Below, piece by piece: positions 19,253-26,695 of a DNA stretch of 64,000 nt. The stretch's first letter is position 1; every line of letters starts with the position of its first letter. The stretch is from Actinoplanes regularis (GTDB taxonomy: Bacteria; Actinomycetota; Actinomycetes; Mycobacteriales; Micromonosporaceae). A model generated the notes under the pieces. The model saw only the letters and a list, made by a program, of their open reading frames with translations, ran no database searches and was not told the DNA's origin. The DNA lies in the NCBI RefSeq assembly GCF_900188005.1, contig NZ_FZNR01000009.1, positions 1 to 64,000 on the forward strand, read 5' to 3'. The position numbers and the translations under genes were made by a program.

Positions 19253-20056
19253 TCAGATGCCCACAATGGATGCCCGGCGGCGATTCCGCTCGAGCCAGCC
19301 GACCGCATGGTCGACCGCGGTCACCATCGGCAGGACGCGTGCGTGTGCCGCGCCGATCAGGCCATGCCGCGTCCACGGCCGCTCGAGGAGATCATTTCCG
19401 AGCGCCCGGAAATCGGTGTCGTCGAGCATCGGCGCCTCGAATTGCCGACGCTGCCGCTGACCGTTTTCGGTCACGAAACAGGAAAACGTCATGAGCGGTG
19501 GTGGCGTGGCGAGACGGTACTCCGCCAGATGCAATGCCGTGCAGGTGTCCATTTCGACGCCGATCATCAAAAGTGTCGCGCCGAGCCGATACAGCGTGCC
19601 GAGCGGAGACCGCTCACCGAGATGGCAATCCAGGTCGTGCACCCCGACGATCTCGTCCGCCGCCGGGCCCACGGCAGCGAACGACGTCTGCGGGTGGGCG
19701 CTGCGCCGCGCCGCGCGGTGCCGGCGGACCGTCTCGGCGAGCACGCCCATGCCGTACGACGGGGTCGTCCCCCGGTCGAAGCCGGGCATCGCGGCCTCGT
19801 AGCGGTCGCGCTCGGCGGCGGTCATCCCGGCCGTGGCGGTCCGGTAGGTCCGGCTGGTCAGCGAGTTGCCGGGGGTCTGAGCGGGCACCACCACGGTGCC
19901 GGCGTCGCCGAGGACAGCCCGCAGTGCCCGCAACAGCGTGGCTGCCCCTCCGCCGACCCGGCCGATCCGGCGCATACCGCAGTGCACCAGGACGACGCCA
20001 CCACGCGGAATCTCCAGCGCCCGCAGGTCACCGACCAGCCGGGCCAGGTCGATCAT
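19253..20056 (-). CDS. AAC(3)-family N-acetyltransferase within the FxSxx-COOH cluster
   Basis: 267 residues, start ATG overlapping the fxsB stop (ATGA), so translationally coupled. Family marks are RGGVVLVHCGMRRIG near the N-terminus, GTVVVPAQTPGNSLT, the FDRGTTPSYGMGVLAE segment, RSAHPQTSFAAVG and the LLMIGVEMDTCTALHLAEY strand. AAC(3) enzymes transfer acetyl from acetyl-CoA to the 3-amino group of aminoglycosides, but many relatives act elsewhere. Coupling to a RiPP maturase suggests that it acetylates or protects the peptide product, or confers self-resistance. That is an inference; plain aminoglycoside resistance is the alternative. Confidence 0.85.
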   Translation of the reverse strand: MIDLARLVGDLRALEIPRGGVVLVHCGMRRIGRVGGGAATLLRALRAVLGDAGTVVVPAQTPGNSLTSRTYRTATAGMTAAERDRYEAAMPGFDRGTTPSYGMGVLAETVRRHRAARRSAHPQTSFAAVGPAADEIVGVHDLDCHLGERSPLGTLYRLGATLLMIGVEMDTCTALHLAEYRLATPPPLMTFSCFVTENGQRQRRQFEAPMLDDTDFRALGNDLLERPWTRHGLIGAAHARVLPMVTAVDHAVGWLERNRRRASIVGI

Positions 20057-22350
20057 GAATCCCAGGCTTGCACGGTGGCGGCCAACCGGTCGACGAAGTC
20101 CTCGCCGAGCGGCGTCAGTCCGCCGGTCGCCCGCAGCCCGTCGATCGCGTCGACCGTCCAGCGGTGGTACTTCGCGTACACCTGCTCGGCGTGCTCGTCG
20201 CGGCCCAGCCGCACCCGGTGGAGGTCGGCCACCGCCGCATGGGCGTAGACCCCCTGCAACACGCCCTCGACCGGGCGCGGGTCCGGACGCCAGCCGACCA
20301 TCATCCGGGCGTCGGAGTTGAGGTCGAACAGGTCGCAGAGATCCAGCAGCGCCCCGAGCTTGCCGTGCTGGAACTCGTGGACCAGCAGCACCGCGAGGTC
20401 GGCCGGTTCGGCGAGCGCGGCGGCCACCGACCCGAACGCGTGCCGCGCGGTCGACGCCCGCTGCGCCCCGCTCTCGTCGGCGCGCAACGGCACGACCGTG
20501 CGCAACGCGGTGCGCAGCGCCGGTGCGTAACCGGGGACCTCGGCGCGGATCAACTGCCACGCCTCGGCCAGCGCCGAGCGCCAATCCCGCTCCTCGTCGT
20601 CACGGAGACGTCCGGTCAGCGGCCACCGATGGCACGCGCGAGCCGGGTCGCCGTCCTCGATCCGGACGGTCCAGCCGTCCGCGAGCGCGACCCGCCGCAC
20701 CGGCTGCCAGGATTCGGTCGGTGCGTGCCGGGACAGGTCCGCGACGATCTCCTCGCCGGAGCGGGTGAGGCGCAGGGCCGCCCCGTCGAAACGGAGCCGG
20801 GCCGGCCCGGTGGCTCCGATCGGCAGGTGGACCGTGCCGACCTCGGGCAGATGAACCACGCCGTCGACGGCCTCGACCTCCACCTCGACCGGGATGCCGG
20901 CCCGCACGGCGGACGCCGCGGCCAGCGCGCCCAGGTAGGACACCCCACCGCCGCGCAGCCGTTCCACCGCCCACGGACGAACATAGGGATGGGCGAGCAC
21001 CTCGCGGACCGCGTCCGGCGCCATCGCCTCGACGTTGCCGAGGATCTCCCAGGCGGCGTTCGCGCCGTGCTGGTCGACGACCGCGAACAGCAGCGCACGC
21101 GTGATGGCCAGTTCCTGCTCGGCGAGCCAGCCGATGGTCTCCGCGTCGCCGAAGCCGGAGGCGATCTGATGGATCACCGCGGTGGGCACCGCGCCGGTGT
21201 CCTCGGGCTTGCCGTTCTCGGCGTGCATTCGGTTCTCCTCGTTCGTCCGGTCGATCAGGACGCGAAGGTCGGCACAGTAGACGGAGGGATTGTCGAAGCC
21301 GGTTCCCGGGCGGTAACGATGCGCGTACAGGCCGCCACCGCACTGGGTGACGACCGGGCAGGTCCGGCAGGTCGGGCTGAGGCCGTCGATCCCGGTCTGC
21401 CGTGCGGCGACCGGCGCGAGCACGGCCACGTCGTCCACCGGGTGGGTGAGCACGGTCAGCCCGGTCCTGGGAGCGCCCGGATACGCGGTCTTGATCGTGT
21501 CGACCTGCTCGTAGTGGCCGTCCGTCTCGATGACCACCAGGTCGACGGAGTCCGCGCCGAGCTGCTCACTACCGCTCGGGCCGCCCCGCGCGGTGGATTC
21601 CAGGGCCTCGAACAGCCGGATCCGCATCGGACGCCGGTCGGCCAGCCAACGGCGGTGGATCGCGGACAACCAGGTCGCGTACGGCGTGGGATCGTCACCG
21701 GGCCGGGGTGGCGGGTGTTGCCACGTGGCGTGCGGCAGAAGGAAGTCGACCCGGGGCGGTAACTCGGCCAGCAGCGCCTCGTAGACGAGCTCGGGATCGT
21801 TGGCCAGGTCGATCGTGCACAGCAGACCGGCATAGAGCTCGCGATAGGCCGGGGTACGCAGCAGCGCGAGGGCCGCGCGCACGCGATCGAAGCTGCCGTC
21901 ACCGTTCGCGAACCGGCGGTGCCGGTCGTTGGCCTCGCGGTCACCGTCGAGCGAGACGCCGACCCGTACGCCGTGTTCCTTCAGGACCTCGCACATCGGG
22001 GCGTCGAGCCGGACCGCGTTGGTCTGCATGATCAAGTCGAGTCCGGCGACCGGCTCGATCGTCGAGCGCAGGCAGGCGAGCAGCTCCCGCATGCGCTCGA
22101 CGCCGACGAGCAACGGTTCACCACCGTGCAGCACCACCCGGACCCGTGACAGCCCCCGAGCGGCGGCATGCTCCGCGACACGGCGCGCCGCCGCCCTAAG
22201 GACGGGCGAGGACATCGACCTCGGCTTGTCGCGCCAGCTCTGGTCCACCGACTGGTAGACGTAGCAGTGGTCGCAGGCGAGATCGCATCGGCCGTGCACC
22301 TTGAGGATGTACTGACCGATGGGCGGACCGGCGCCGCTCGCGCGGAACAT
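20053..22350 (-). CDS. fxsB: FxsB, radical SAM/SPASM peptide maturase with C-terminal HEXXH domain
   Basis: 765 residues. The radical SAM cluster cysteines are C22, C26 and C29 (RCDLACDHCY), with the GGEP-type motif HGGEPL (75-80). SPASM cysteines follow (C328, C331, C337, C359). The second half contains the HEXXH metal site HEFQH (658-662). This two-part architecture is diagnostic of the FxsB family, which acts on precursors ending FxSxx-COOH and is grouped with three-residue cyclophane-forming radical SAM enzymes. Its ATG overlaps the fxsA stop by one base (TGATG). The HEXXH domain may be a protease or a non-catalytic metal domain. Confidence 0.95.
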   Translation of the reverse strand: MFRASGAGPPIGQYILKVHGRCDLACDHCYVYQSVDQSWRDKPRSMSSPVLRAAARRVAEHAAARGLSRVRVVLHGGEPLLVGVERMRELLACLRSTIEPVAGLDLIMQTNAVRLDAPMCEVLKEHGVRVGVSLDGDREANDRHRRFANGDGSFDRVRAALALLRTPAYRELYAGLLCTIDLANDPELVYEALLAELPPRVDFLLPHATWQHPPPRPGDDPTPYATWLSAIHRRWLADRRPMRIRLFEALESTARGGPSGSEQLGADSVDLVVIETDGHYEQVDTIKTAYPGAPRTGLTVLTHPVDDVAVLAPVAARQTGIDGLSPTCRTCPVVTQCGGGLYAHRYRPGTGFDNPSVYCADLRVLIDRTNEENRMHAENGKPEDTGAVPTAVIHQIASGFGDAETIGWLAEQELAITRALLFAVVDQHGANAAWEILGNVEAMAPDAVREVLAHPYVRPWAVERLRGGGVSYLGALAAASAVRAGIPVEVEVEAVDGVVHLPEVGTVHLPIGATGPARLRFDGAALRLTRSGEEIVADLSRHAPTESWQPVRRVALADGWTVRIEDGDPARACHRWPLTGRLRDDEERDWRSALAEAWQLIRAEVPGYAPALRTALRTVVPLRADESGAQRASTARHAFGSVAAALAEPADLAVLLVHEFQHGKLGALLDLCDLFDLNSDARMMVGWRPDPRPVEGVLQGVYAHAAVADLHRVRLGRDEHAEQVYAKYHRWTVDAIDGLRATGGLTPLGEDFVDRLAATVQAWDS

Positions 22351-22523
22351 CAGGGCGCTGAGTTGAACGCCGCCACATCCAGCCGGCGCAGGAGCGACTC
22401 GTTGTCGACGATGCGGCGCACGACGCGGGCGGCCTGCTCGGCCCGGATTCCCTTGAGCGGGGCCGCCTTGATGGTAGCCAGCGGCTCGGCGAGGGATTCC
22501 ATGATCGCCGGAACAGTTTTCAC
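22350..22523 (-). CDS. fxsA: FxsA precursor peptide ending in FNSAP (FxSxx-COOH RiPP)
   Basis: 57 residues from a GTG at 22523, preceded by GGAG (GGAGacatcGTG). The last five residues, F-N-S-A-P followed by the stop, satisfy the F-x-S-x-x-COOH definition exactly. The leader is helical and basic (AEQAARVVRRIVDNESLLRR), which suits recognition by the maturase. The stop overlaps the fxsB start. Likely modification is a Phe-Ser cyclophane within FNS, with possible release of a short C-terminal product by the HEXXH domain. The frame is open further upstream, but that part lacks a ribosome-binding site. Confidence 0.93.
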   Translation of the reverse strand: MKTVPAIMESLAEPLATIKAAPLKGIRAEQAARVVRRIVDNESLLRRLDVAAFNSAP

Positions 22524-22622
22524 GATGTCTCCAGTAGTTCGCGAAATGAAAGGCGTCGCGCGCAGGCTTGCCGCAGGGCGTAACGACCTCAAGAATGTTT
22601 GCAGCACGGCACTGTTTGGGCC

Positions 22623-22642
22623 TGTCACACGGGGGTGTGACA
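22623..22642 (-). promoter_or_regulatory. Palindromic operator candidate upstream of fxsA
   Basis: TGTCACAC-GGGG-GTGTGACA is a perfect inverted repeat (8-base arms, 4-base centre), 100 bases upstream of the fxsA start in the otherwise gene-free 22524-22956 interval. It is not followed by a T-tract in the fxs direction and fits a dimeric repressor or activator site better than a terminator. No regulator gene is adjacent. The promoter -10/-35 could not be assigned confidently. Confidence 0.5.
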
Positions 22643-22956
22643 ACCCTGAACTGAGTTTTTTGGGCAGTGGAGCGGCGGAACGAGGCCTCTGCGGTGCCGC
22701 CGTCGAAGACTGAGTGCCTTCGCCGGAAAGCGCGTGGTCTATCCGCATTGTGTGCCGAACCACATCATCGCATATCATGCGCTCCCCTCGGTGCCGAGGT
22801 CTGGGCGAAGGATCGCGCCCGATGGTACGGAAGCACCTCCAGGGAACGGATCAATCGAACGGCTTGACTAGGTCTGCTCTCGGGACCGCGGGCCTCCCGG
22901 TAGACGAATTCATGATCACCTCGGCCAATACCTGAAACCGCGCTGACGACCCTTCA

Positions 22957-23529
22957 TCACCCGTTCCGGGACCGGTCGCGGCGCAGCACGGTCAGGACCG
23001 CTGAGCCGAGTGATTCGACCTCGGCGAACTCGAAGTCGGCGGGCGTGCCGGTGGCGAACAGCCGGTCGCCCTCCCCGGCGACCGTGGGAAACGTGATCAG
23101 GCGGTACTCGTCCACCAGGTCGGCGGCGGCGAGCTCGTGGACCAGGCTGAGGCTGCCGATCACCACGATGTCGCGGTGCGGCCGCTCGGCGGTGACCCAG
23201 TCGATCGGGTCGCCGTCGATGGCCGCCGAGTTCGACCAGGCGGTCGCGTCGATGCCGGTGCGGGTGGCGACCCGCTTGGGGACGGTGTTCATCAGCTTGG
23301 CGTAGCCGGAGTCGCGGGTGGGCCAGAGCCGGGCGAACTGCTCCCAGGTGCGCCGGCCGTAGAGCTGGACGCCGTTTTCCATGCGTGCTCCGAGCCGGAA
23401 CTTGTCGTCGGTGACCGGGCTCAGGCCGTACCGGAAGGCCCAACCGCCGTAGGAGGTTCCCGCGCGCCCGTCGGGGTCGGAGACGATGCCGTCGAGGGTG
23501 CTGAACTGGATGACGATGACCTCGCTCAA
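22957..23529 (-). CDS. Dihydrofolate reductase / RibD C-terminal family protein
   Basis: 190 residues. The RibD_C/DHFR-like fold is recognisable from VIQFSTLDGIVSDP at the N-terminus, LYGRRTWEQFARLWP, DIVVIGSLSLVHEL (NADPH-binding strand) and the DEYRLITFPTVAGEGDRLF segment. This actinobacterial group is usually annotated as dihydrofolate reductase family protein; it probably binds NADPH, but folate reduction is unproven. The start is TTG with AAGGAG 8 bases upstream. It is divergent from the ECF sigma gene, which has a 130-base shared intergenic region. Confidence 0.85.
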   Translation of the reverse strand: MSEVIVIQFSTLDGIVSDPDGRAGTSYGGWAFRYGLSPVTDDKFRLGARMENGVQLYGRRTWEQFARLWPTRDSGYAKLMNTVPKRVATRTGIDATAWSNSAAIDGDPIDWVTAERPHRDIVVIGSLSLVHELAAADLVDEYRLITFPTVAGEGDRLFATGTPADFEFAEVESLGSAVLTVLRRDRSRNG

Positions 23530-23659
23530 GGTGACGCTCCTTCAGTGGGCGACGGCTCGTCCGGCCGCCTTCATCGGACACCTACCGCCGGCCGGTCCCG
23601 AACTCATCGGTGCCGGCGCGAAAATTTCCGCGGCGTCGATGCGGCCTACGCTCGTGCGC

Positions 23660-24682
23660 GTGGCCGACGCGACGATGCAGGGTTGGGACGAGCGATACGA
23701 GATCTACCGCGGCGATCTGCTGGCCCATTGCTACCGGATGCTCGGCTCGGTCCAGGAGGCCGAGGACCTCGTCCAGGAGACGTTCCTGCGCGCGTGGCAG
23801 GCGGCCGACCGGTACCAGCCCGAGCGCGCGTCGATCCGGACGTGGCTGCATCGCATCGCGACCAACGCCTGCCTGACCGCGCTGCGGGGCCGGACGCGCC
23901 GGCCGCTGCCGAGTGGTCTCGGCCCGGCCGGCGACGATCCGTACGTACCGCTGATCCCGAATCTCGATGTCGCGTGGCTGCAACCGTTCCCGGACGCCCG
24001 GCTCGGCGACCCCGCCGACGCCGTCCAGCAGCGCGCGGGACTGCGCCTGGCCTTCATCGCGGCCCTGCAGCTCCTGCCCGCGCGACAGCGCGCCGTGCTG
24101 GTGCTGCGCGAGGTGCTCCAGCTACCGGCCGCCGAGGTCGCCGACCTTCTCGGAAGCAGTGTCGCCTCGGTCAACAGCGGTCTGCAGCGGGCCCGGGCCA
24201 CGCTTCGGGCCACCGGGCCGGTCCTCACCGAGCTACGCGAGCCGAGCGATCCCGACGAGCGGGCGGTCGTCGAGCGTTACCTGGCGGCGTTCGAGGCGGC
24301 CGACATCGCCGCCCTGAGCAGGCTGCTGGCCGAGGATGTGGAGCTGGAGATGCCGCCGGTGGCGCTCTGGCTCGCCGGGCGGGCGCACTACCGCGAATTC
24401 ATCCAGCGCGTCTTCGCCATGCGGGGCGCCGGCTGGCGCCTTCAGTCGGTGCGGGCCAACAACAGCCCGGCGCTGGCGGCGTACGTTCCCGATCCGGTTT
24501 CCGGTGCGATGCGCGCGCACTCGCTGCAGCTCTTCACGGTCGCCGGCGGCCTGATCCGGCGCTGCGTGACTTTCGTCGATCCCGCGGTCTTCGACCTGTT
24601 CGGACTGCCCGCGACCGCGAGCGCGGCCGAACTCGACCGGGAGGTCACGATGCGGCCAGATCGGCCTCCAGCGCGCGCATGA
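23660..24682 (+). CDS. ECF-type RNA polymerase sigma factor with SnoaL-like C-terminal domain
   Basis: About 340 residues from GTG 23660 (an ATG at 23639 is an alternative). Sigma region 2 is DLLAHCYRMLGSVQEAEDLVQETFLRAW, and region 4 is the HTH around LPARQRAVLVLREVLQLPAAEVADLLGSS. The C-terminal ~130 residues form a SnoaL-like fold, as in the TIGR02960/SigX5 group, where the extra domain is thought to modulate activity in place of a separate anti-sigma factor. The last 38 bases overlap the convergent SRPBCC gene. Target promoters are unknown. Confidence 0.88.
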   Translation: MADATMQGWDERYEIYRGDLLAHCYRMLGSVQEAEDLVQETFLRAWQAADRYQPERASIRTWLHRIATNACLTALRGRTRRPLPSGLGPAGDDPYVPLIPNLDVAWLQPFPDARLGDPADAVQQRAGLRLAFIAALQLLPARQRAVLVLREVLQLPAAEVADLLGSSVASVNSGLQRARATLRATGPVLTELREPSDPDERAVVERYLAAFEAADIAALSRLLAEDVELEMPPVALWLAGRAHYREFIQRVFAMRGAGWRLQSVRANNSPALAAYVPDPVSGAMRAHSLQLFTVAGGLIRRCVTFVDPAVFDLFGLPATASAAELDREVTMRPDRPPARA

Positions 24683-25070
24683 TGTGCGAGCGCCAGCCGC
24701 CGCCCATGATCTGCTGAGCCCGCCGTTGCAGCGGGTCCTCCGGGTCGAACCCCTCGTGCCGCAGGAACAGCCGGGTGCCCCGCCCCTCGGGTCGCAGCGT
24801 CCAGGTGACCACGCTGTCGAGCGTGCCGCCCGCCCAGGACCAGCGCATCAACCGCTCCGGTTCCAGGTCGAGCACCTGACAGTGCACGACCCCGTCGAAT
24901 CCGGCGCGCGGCTCGGTCCGGAACGTGAAGCGGTGCCCGACGATCGGGGCGAAGTCGCTGGGCATCAGCCACGCCGCCAGCCGGTCCCGGTCGGTGAGCG
25001 CCCGCCACACCTTCGCGGGCCGATGCGGCAGGTACTGATCGACCTCGATCGAGGTCGCCTCAGTCGTCAT
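24645..25070 (-). CDS. SRPBCC (AHSA1/START-like) protein
   Basis: 141 residues from ATG 25070. The AHSA1 pattern is clear: PAKVWRALTDRDRLAAWLMP, then HCQVLDLEPERLMRWSWAGG and a C-terminal helix (DLAAS end). These helix-grip proteins bind hydrophobic ligands in the cytosol. It is the third gene of a VOC-ArsR-SRPBCC operon, its start overlapping the ArsR gene by 11 bases. Its 3' end overlaps the convergent sigma gene by 38 bases. Confidence 0.87.
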   Translation of the reverse strand: MTTEATSIEVDQYLPHRPAKVWRALTDRDRLAAWLMPSDFAPIVGHRFTFRTEPRAGFDGVVHCQVLDLEPERLMRWSWAGGTLDSVVTWTLRPEGRGTRLFLRHEGFDPEDPLQRRAQQIMGGGWRSHIMRALEADLAAS

Positions 25071-25380
25071 CGTCGGTCTCCAGGAAGTTCGCGAGGTCGT
25101 GCAGACGGTCCTGCCAGAACCGTTCGTACGGCGCCAACCATCCGGCGAGCTCACGCAACGGTTCGGTCCGCAGGGAGTACAGCCGCTGGCGGCCGGCCCG
25201 GCGCTCGGTGACAAGGCCGGCGTCCTTGAGTAAGCGTAAGTGCTCCGACAGGCTCGGCCGGCTCATGTCGAAACGCCGCGCCAGTTCGGCCACCGGATGC
25301 GGACCACCGTCGCGCAGCAGGCGCAGCACCTCCCGCCGGGCCGGGTTGGCGAGGGCGGTGAAGACGTCGACGTCAGGCAC
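25060..25380 (-). CDS. ArsR-family transcriptional regulator
   Basis: 106 residues from GTG 25380. The winged HTH is typical: FTALANPARREVLRLLRDG, HPVAELARRFDMSRPSLSEHLRLLKDAGLV, RRAGRQRLYSL. No metal-binding cysteines are present, which fits the subgroup paired with SRPBCC proteins. It overlaps the VOC gene by 8 bases and the SRPBCC gene by 11, so the three are one translation-coupled operon. It probably represses its own promoter through the 18-base palindrome at 25763-25780. Confidence 0.9.
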   Translation of the reverse strand: MPDVDVFTALANPARREVLRLLRDGGPHPVAELARRFDMSRPSLSEHLRLLKDAGLVTERRAGRQRLYSLRTEPLRELAGWLAPYERFWQDRLHDLANFLETDDDD

Positions 25381-25750
25381 GCGGCGGCCGGCCCCGCAGC
25401 ACCAGCCGGTTGCCGTCCGGGTCGGTGAAGACCGCGTACCGGCCCCAGGGCGCGTCCTGGACCCCGTCCGGCACGGCGACGCCCTTGCCGACGAGGGTCG
25501 CGACCTCGGCGTCCAGGTCGTCGGTGTGCAGGACCAGGCCCTGCAGGGAACCGGCCGGCATCGTGTCGAACCAGGTGACCAGGGTGATCGAGGTCTGCGC
25601 CCCCTTCGGCGCGACCTGGATCCACTGCTGGCGCGGCCCCATCTCGTTCTGCCGGACCAGTTCGAATCCGAGCGTGTCGACGTAGAAGTCACGGGCCCGT
25701 TCCTGGTCGCTGACCGGAAGCGAAAGTACGTCGATGTGGGTGATCGTCAT
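25373..25750 (-). CDS. VOC (glyoxalase/bleomycin-resistance/dioxygenase) family protein
   Basis: 125 residues with two beta-alpha-beta-beta-beta modules: HIDVLSLPVSDQERARDFYVDTLGFELV and GLVLHTDDLDAEVATLVGKGV, ending FTDPDGNRLVLRG. The family binds a divalent metal and acts on electrophiles, antibiotics or aromatics; the substrate here is unknown. It is the first gene of the VOC-ArsR-SRPBCC operon. The -10 hexamer ends only 6 bases before the ATG, so the transcript is predicted to be leaderless. Confidence 0.88.
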   Translation of the reverse strand: MTITHIDVLSLPVSDQERARDFYVDTLGFELVRQNEMGPRQQWIQVAPKGAQTSITLVTWFDTMPAGSLQGLVLHTDDLDAEVATLVGKGVAVPDGVQDAPWGRYAVFTDPDGNRLVLRGRPPRA

Positions 25751-25756
25751 GCCACC

Positions 25757-25786
25757 ACAATAGGTAGGAAAAATCCTACCGGTCAA
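25757..25786 (-). promoter_or_regulatory. VOC-operon promoter with operator filling the -35/-10 spacer
   Basis: On the minus strand: -35 TTGACC (25786-25781), an 18-base spacer that is exactly the palindrome GGTAGGATTTTTCCTACC (25780-25763), and -10 TATTGT (25762-25757), with the ATG 6 bases later. An ArsR dimer bound to the spacer would block RNA polymerase directly. All elements are visible; the cognate regulator is inferred to be the ArsR at 25060-25380. Confidence 0.72.
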
Positions 25787-25798
25787 TCCACACCCATA

Positions 25799-25860
25799 TG
25801 CAACCAATGGTTGCACGATGGTGAACCTGCCGCTAGCGTGATGTGCAACCAAAGGTTGCA
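25799..25860 (+). promoter_or_regulatory. Promoter flanked by two identical-type ArsR operators
   Basis: Two near-identical 17-base palindromes, TGCAACCAATGGTTGCA (25799-25815) and TGCAACCAAAGGTTGCA (25844-25860), bracket a promoter: -35 TTGCAC (25811-25816), 17-base spacer, -10 TAGCGT (25834-25839). The first palindrome overlaps the -35; the second covers the start site and abuts the AGGAGG ribosome-binding site of the SRPBCC gene at 25870. Probably bound by the ArsR at 26328-26675. Confidence 0.75.
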
Positions 25861-25869
25861 GGAGGATTG

Positions 25870-26331
25870 ATGGAGATCGGAACCATCGAGCGCGAGCTTT
25901 ACATCCAGGCCTCACCCGAGGTCGTCTTCGAGGTGGTGAGCAACCCCGAACACGTCAGGCAGTGGTGGCCCGACGACGCGCGCTACGAGGTCGCACCGGG
26001 GTCGGCCGGCGAGATCGTCTTCGGCGACAGCGAGGCGGGCGGCCAAGTGGTGGCGTTGACCGTCGTCGAGGCACGTCCCCCGCACACGTTCTCGTTCCGC
26101 TGGACCCACCCGGCCGGCGAGACGGCCACGGAAGGCAACTCACTGCTGGTCACGTTCGTCCTGACCCCGTCCGGCGACGGGACGCTGCTCAAGTTCACCG
26201 AGACCGGCTTCCGGGAGCTGGGCTGGGAGGCCGCGGCCCTCGAGGAGATGTACCAGGACCACGTCAACGGCTGGAACATGTTCCTGCCGCGACTGGTGCC
26301 CTACGCGGCGACGCTACAGGTTCAGCCATGA
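25870..26331 (+). CDS. SRPBCC (AHSA1-type) protein, first gene of SRPBCC-ArsR-SRPBCC operon
   Basis: 153 residues from ATG 25870, chosen because AGGAGG lies 4 bases upstream; a longer frame from 25843 would run through the operator. Motifs: ERELYIQASPEVVFEVVSNPEHVRQWWPDDA, FRWTHPAGE, TLLKFTETGF and the closing ALEEMYQDHVNGWNMFL helix. It is a cytosolic ligand-binding helix-grip fold. Its stop overlaps the ArsR start (ATGA). Confidence 0.9.
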   Translation: MEIGTIERELYIQASPEVVFEVVSNPEHVRQWWPDDARYEVAPGSAGEIVFGDSEAGGQVVALTVVEARPPHTFSFRWTHPAGETATEGNSLLVTFVLTPSGDGTLLKFTETGFRELGWEAAALEEMYQDHVNGWNMFLPRLVPYAATLQVQP

Positions 26332-26675
26332 CCAGCCCGGTCGCCGAACTGGTCGACGACGATCTCTGGTCGGCCATCGGCGATCCGACCCGGCGACGGA
26401 TGCTCGACCTGCTGCTCGCGGGCGCCGGCACCGCCACCACGCTCAGCCAGCAACTGCCGGTCACCCGGCAGGCGGTCGCCAAGCACCTCGACGTCCTCAA
26501 CCGGGCCGGCCTGGTCCAGGCCACACCGGCGGGTCGCGAGAAGCGGTACCACGTGGACGACGCCCAACTCGCCCGCGCGGCGGCTCAACTCGCGTCGGTC
26601 GGCTCCGCGTGGGACGCCCGGCTACGGCGGATCAAGACGATCGCGGAAACCATCCAGCGCACCCAGCACAGCTAA
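26328..26675 (+). CDS. ArsR-family transcriptional regulator
   Basis: 115 residues. HTH region: LWSAIGDPTRRRMLDLLLAG, TLSQQLPVTRQAVAKHLDVLNRAGLV, PAGREKRYHV. No metal-sensing cysteines were seen. It is coupled to the SRPBCC gene in front (ATGA overlap) and followed after 20 bases by another SRPBCC gene. It probably autoregulates through the paired TGCAACC palindromes at 25799-25860. Confidence 0.92.
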   Translation: MTSPVAELVDDDLWSAIGDPTRRRMLDLLLAGAGTATTLSQQLPVTRQAVAKHLDVLNRAGLVQATPAGREKRYHVDDAQLARAAAQLASVGSAWDARLRRIKTIAETIQRTQHS

Positions 26676-26695
26676 CGGAGCACGGAGGATTCGAG

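Noticed and set aside
22350-22778. 142-codon version of the FxsA precursor
   Set aside because: The upstream 85 codons have no leader-like character or ribosome-binding site and run across the palindromic operator. GTG 22523 follows GGAG.
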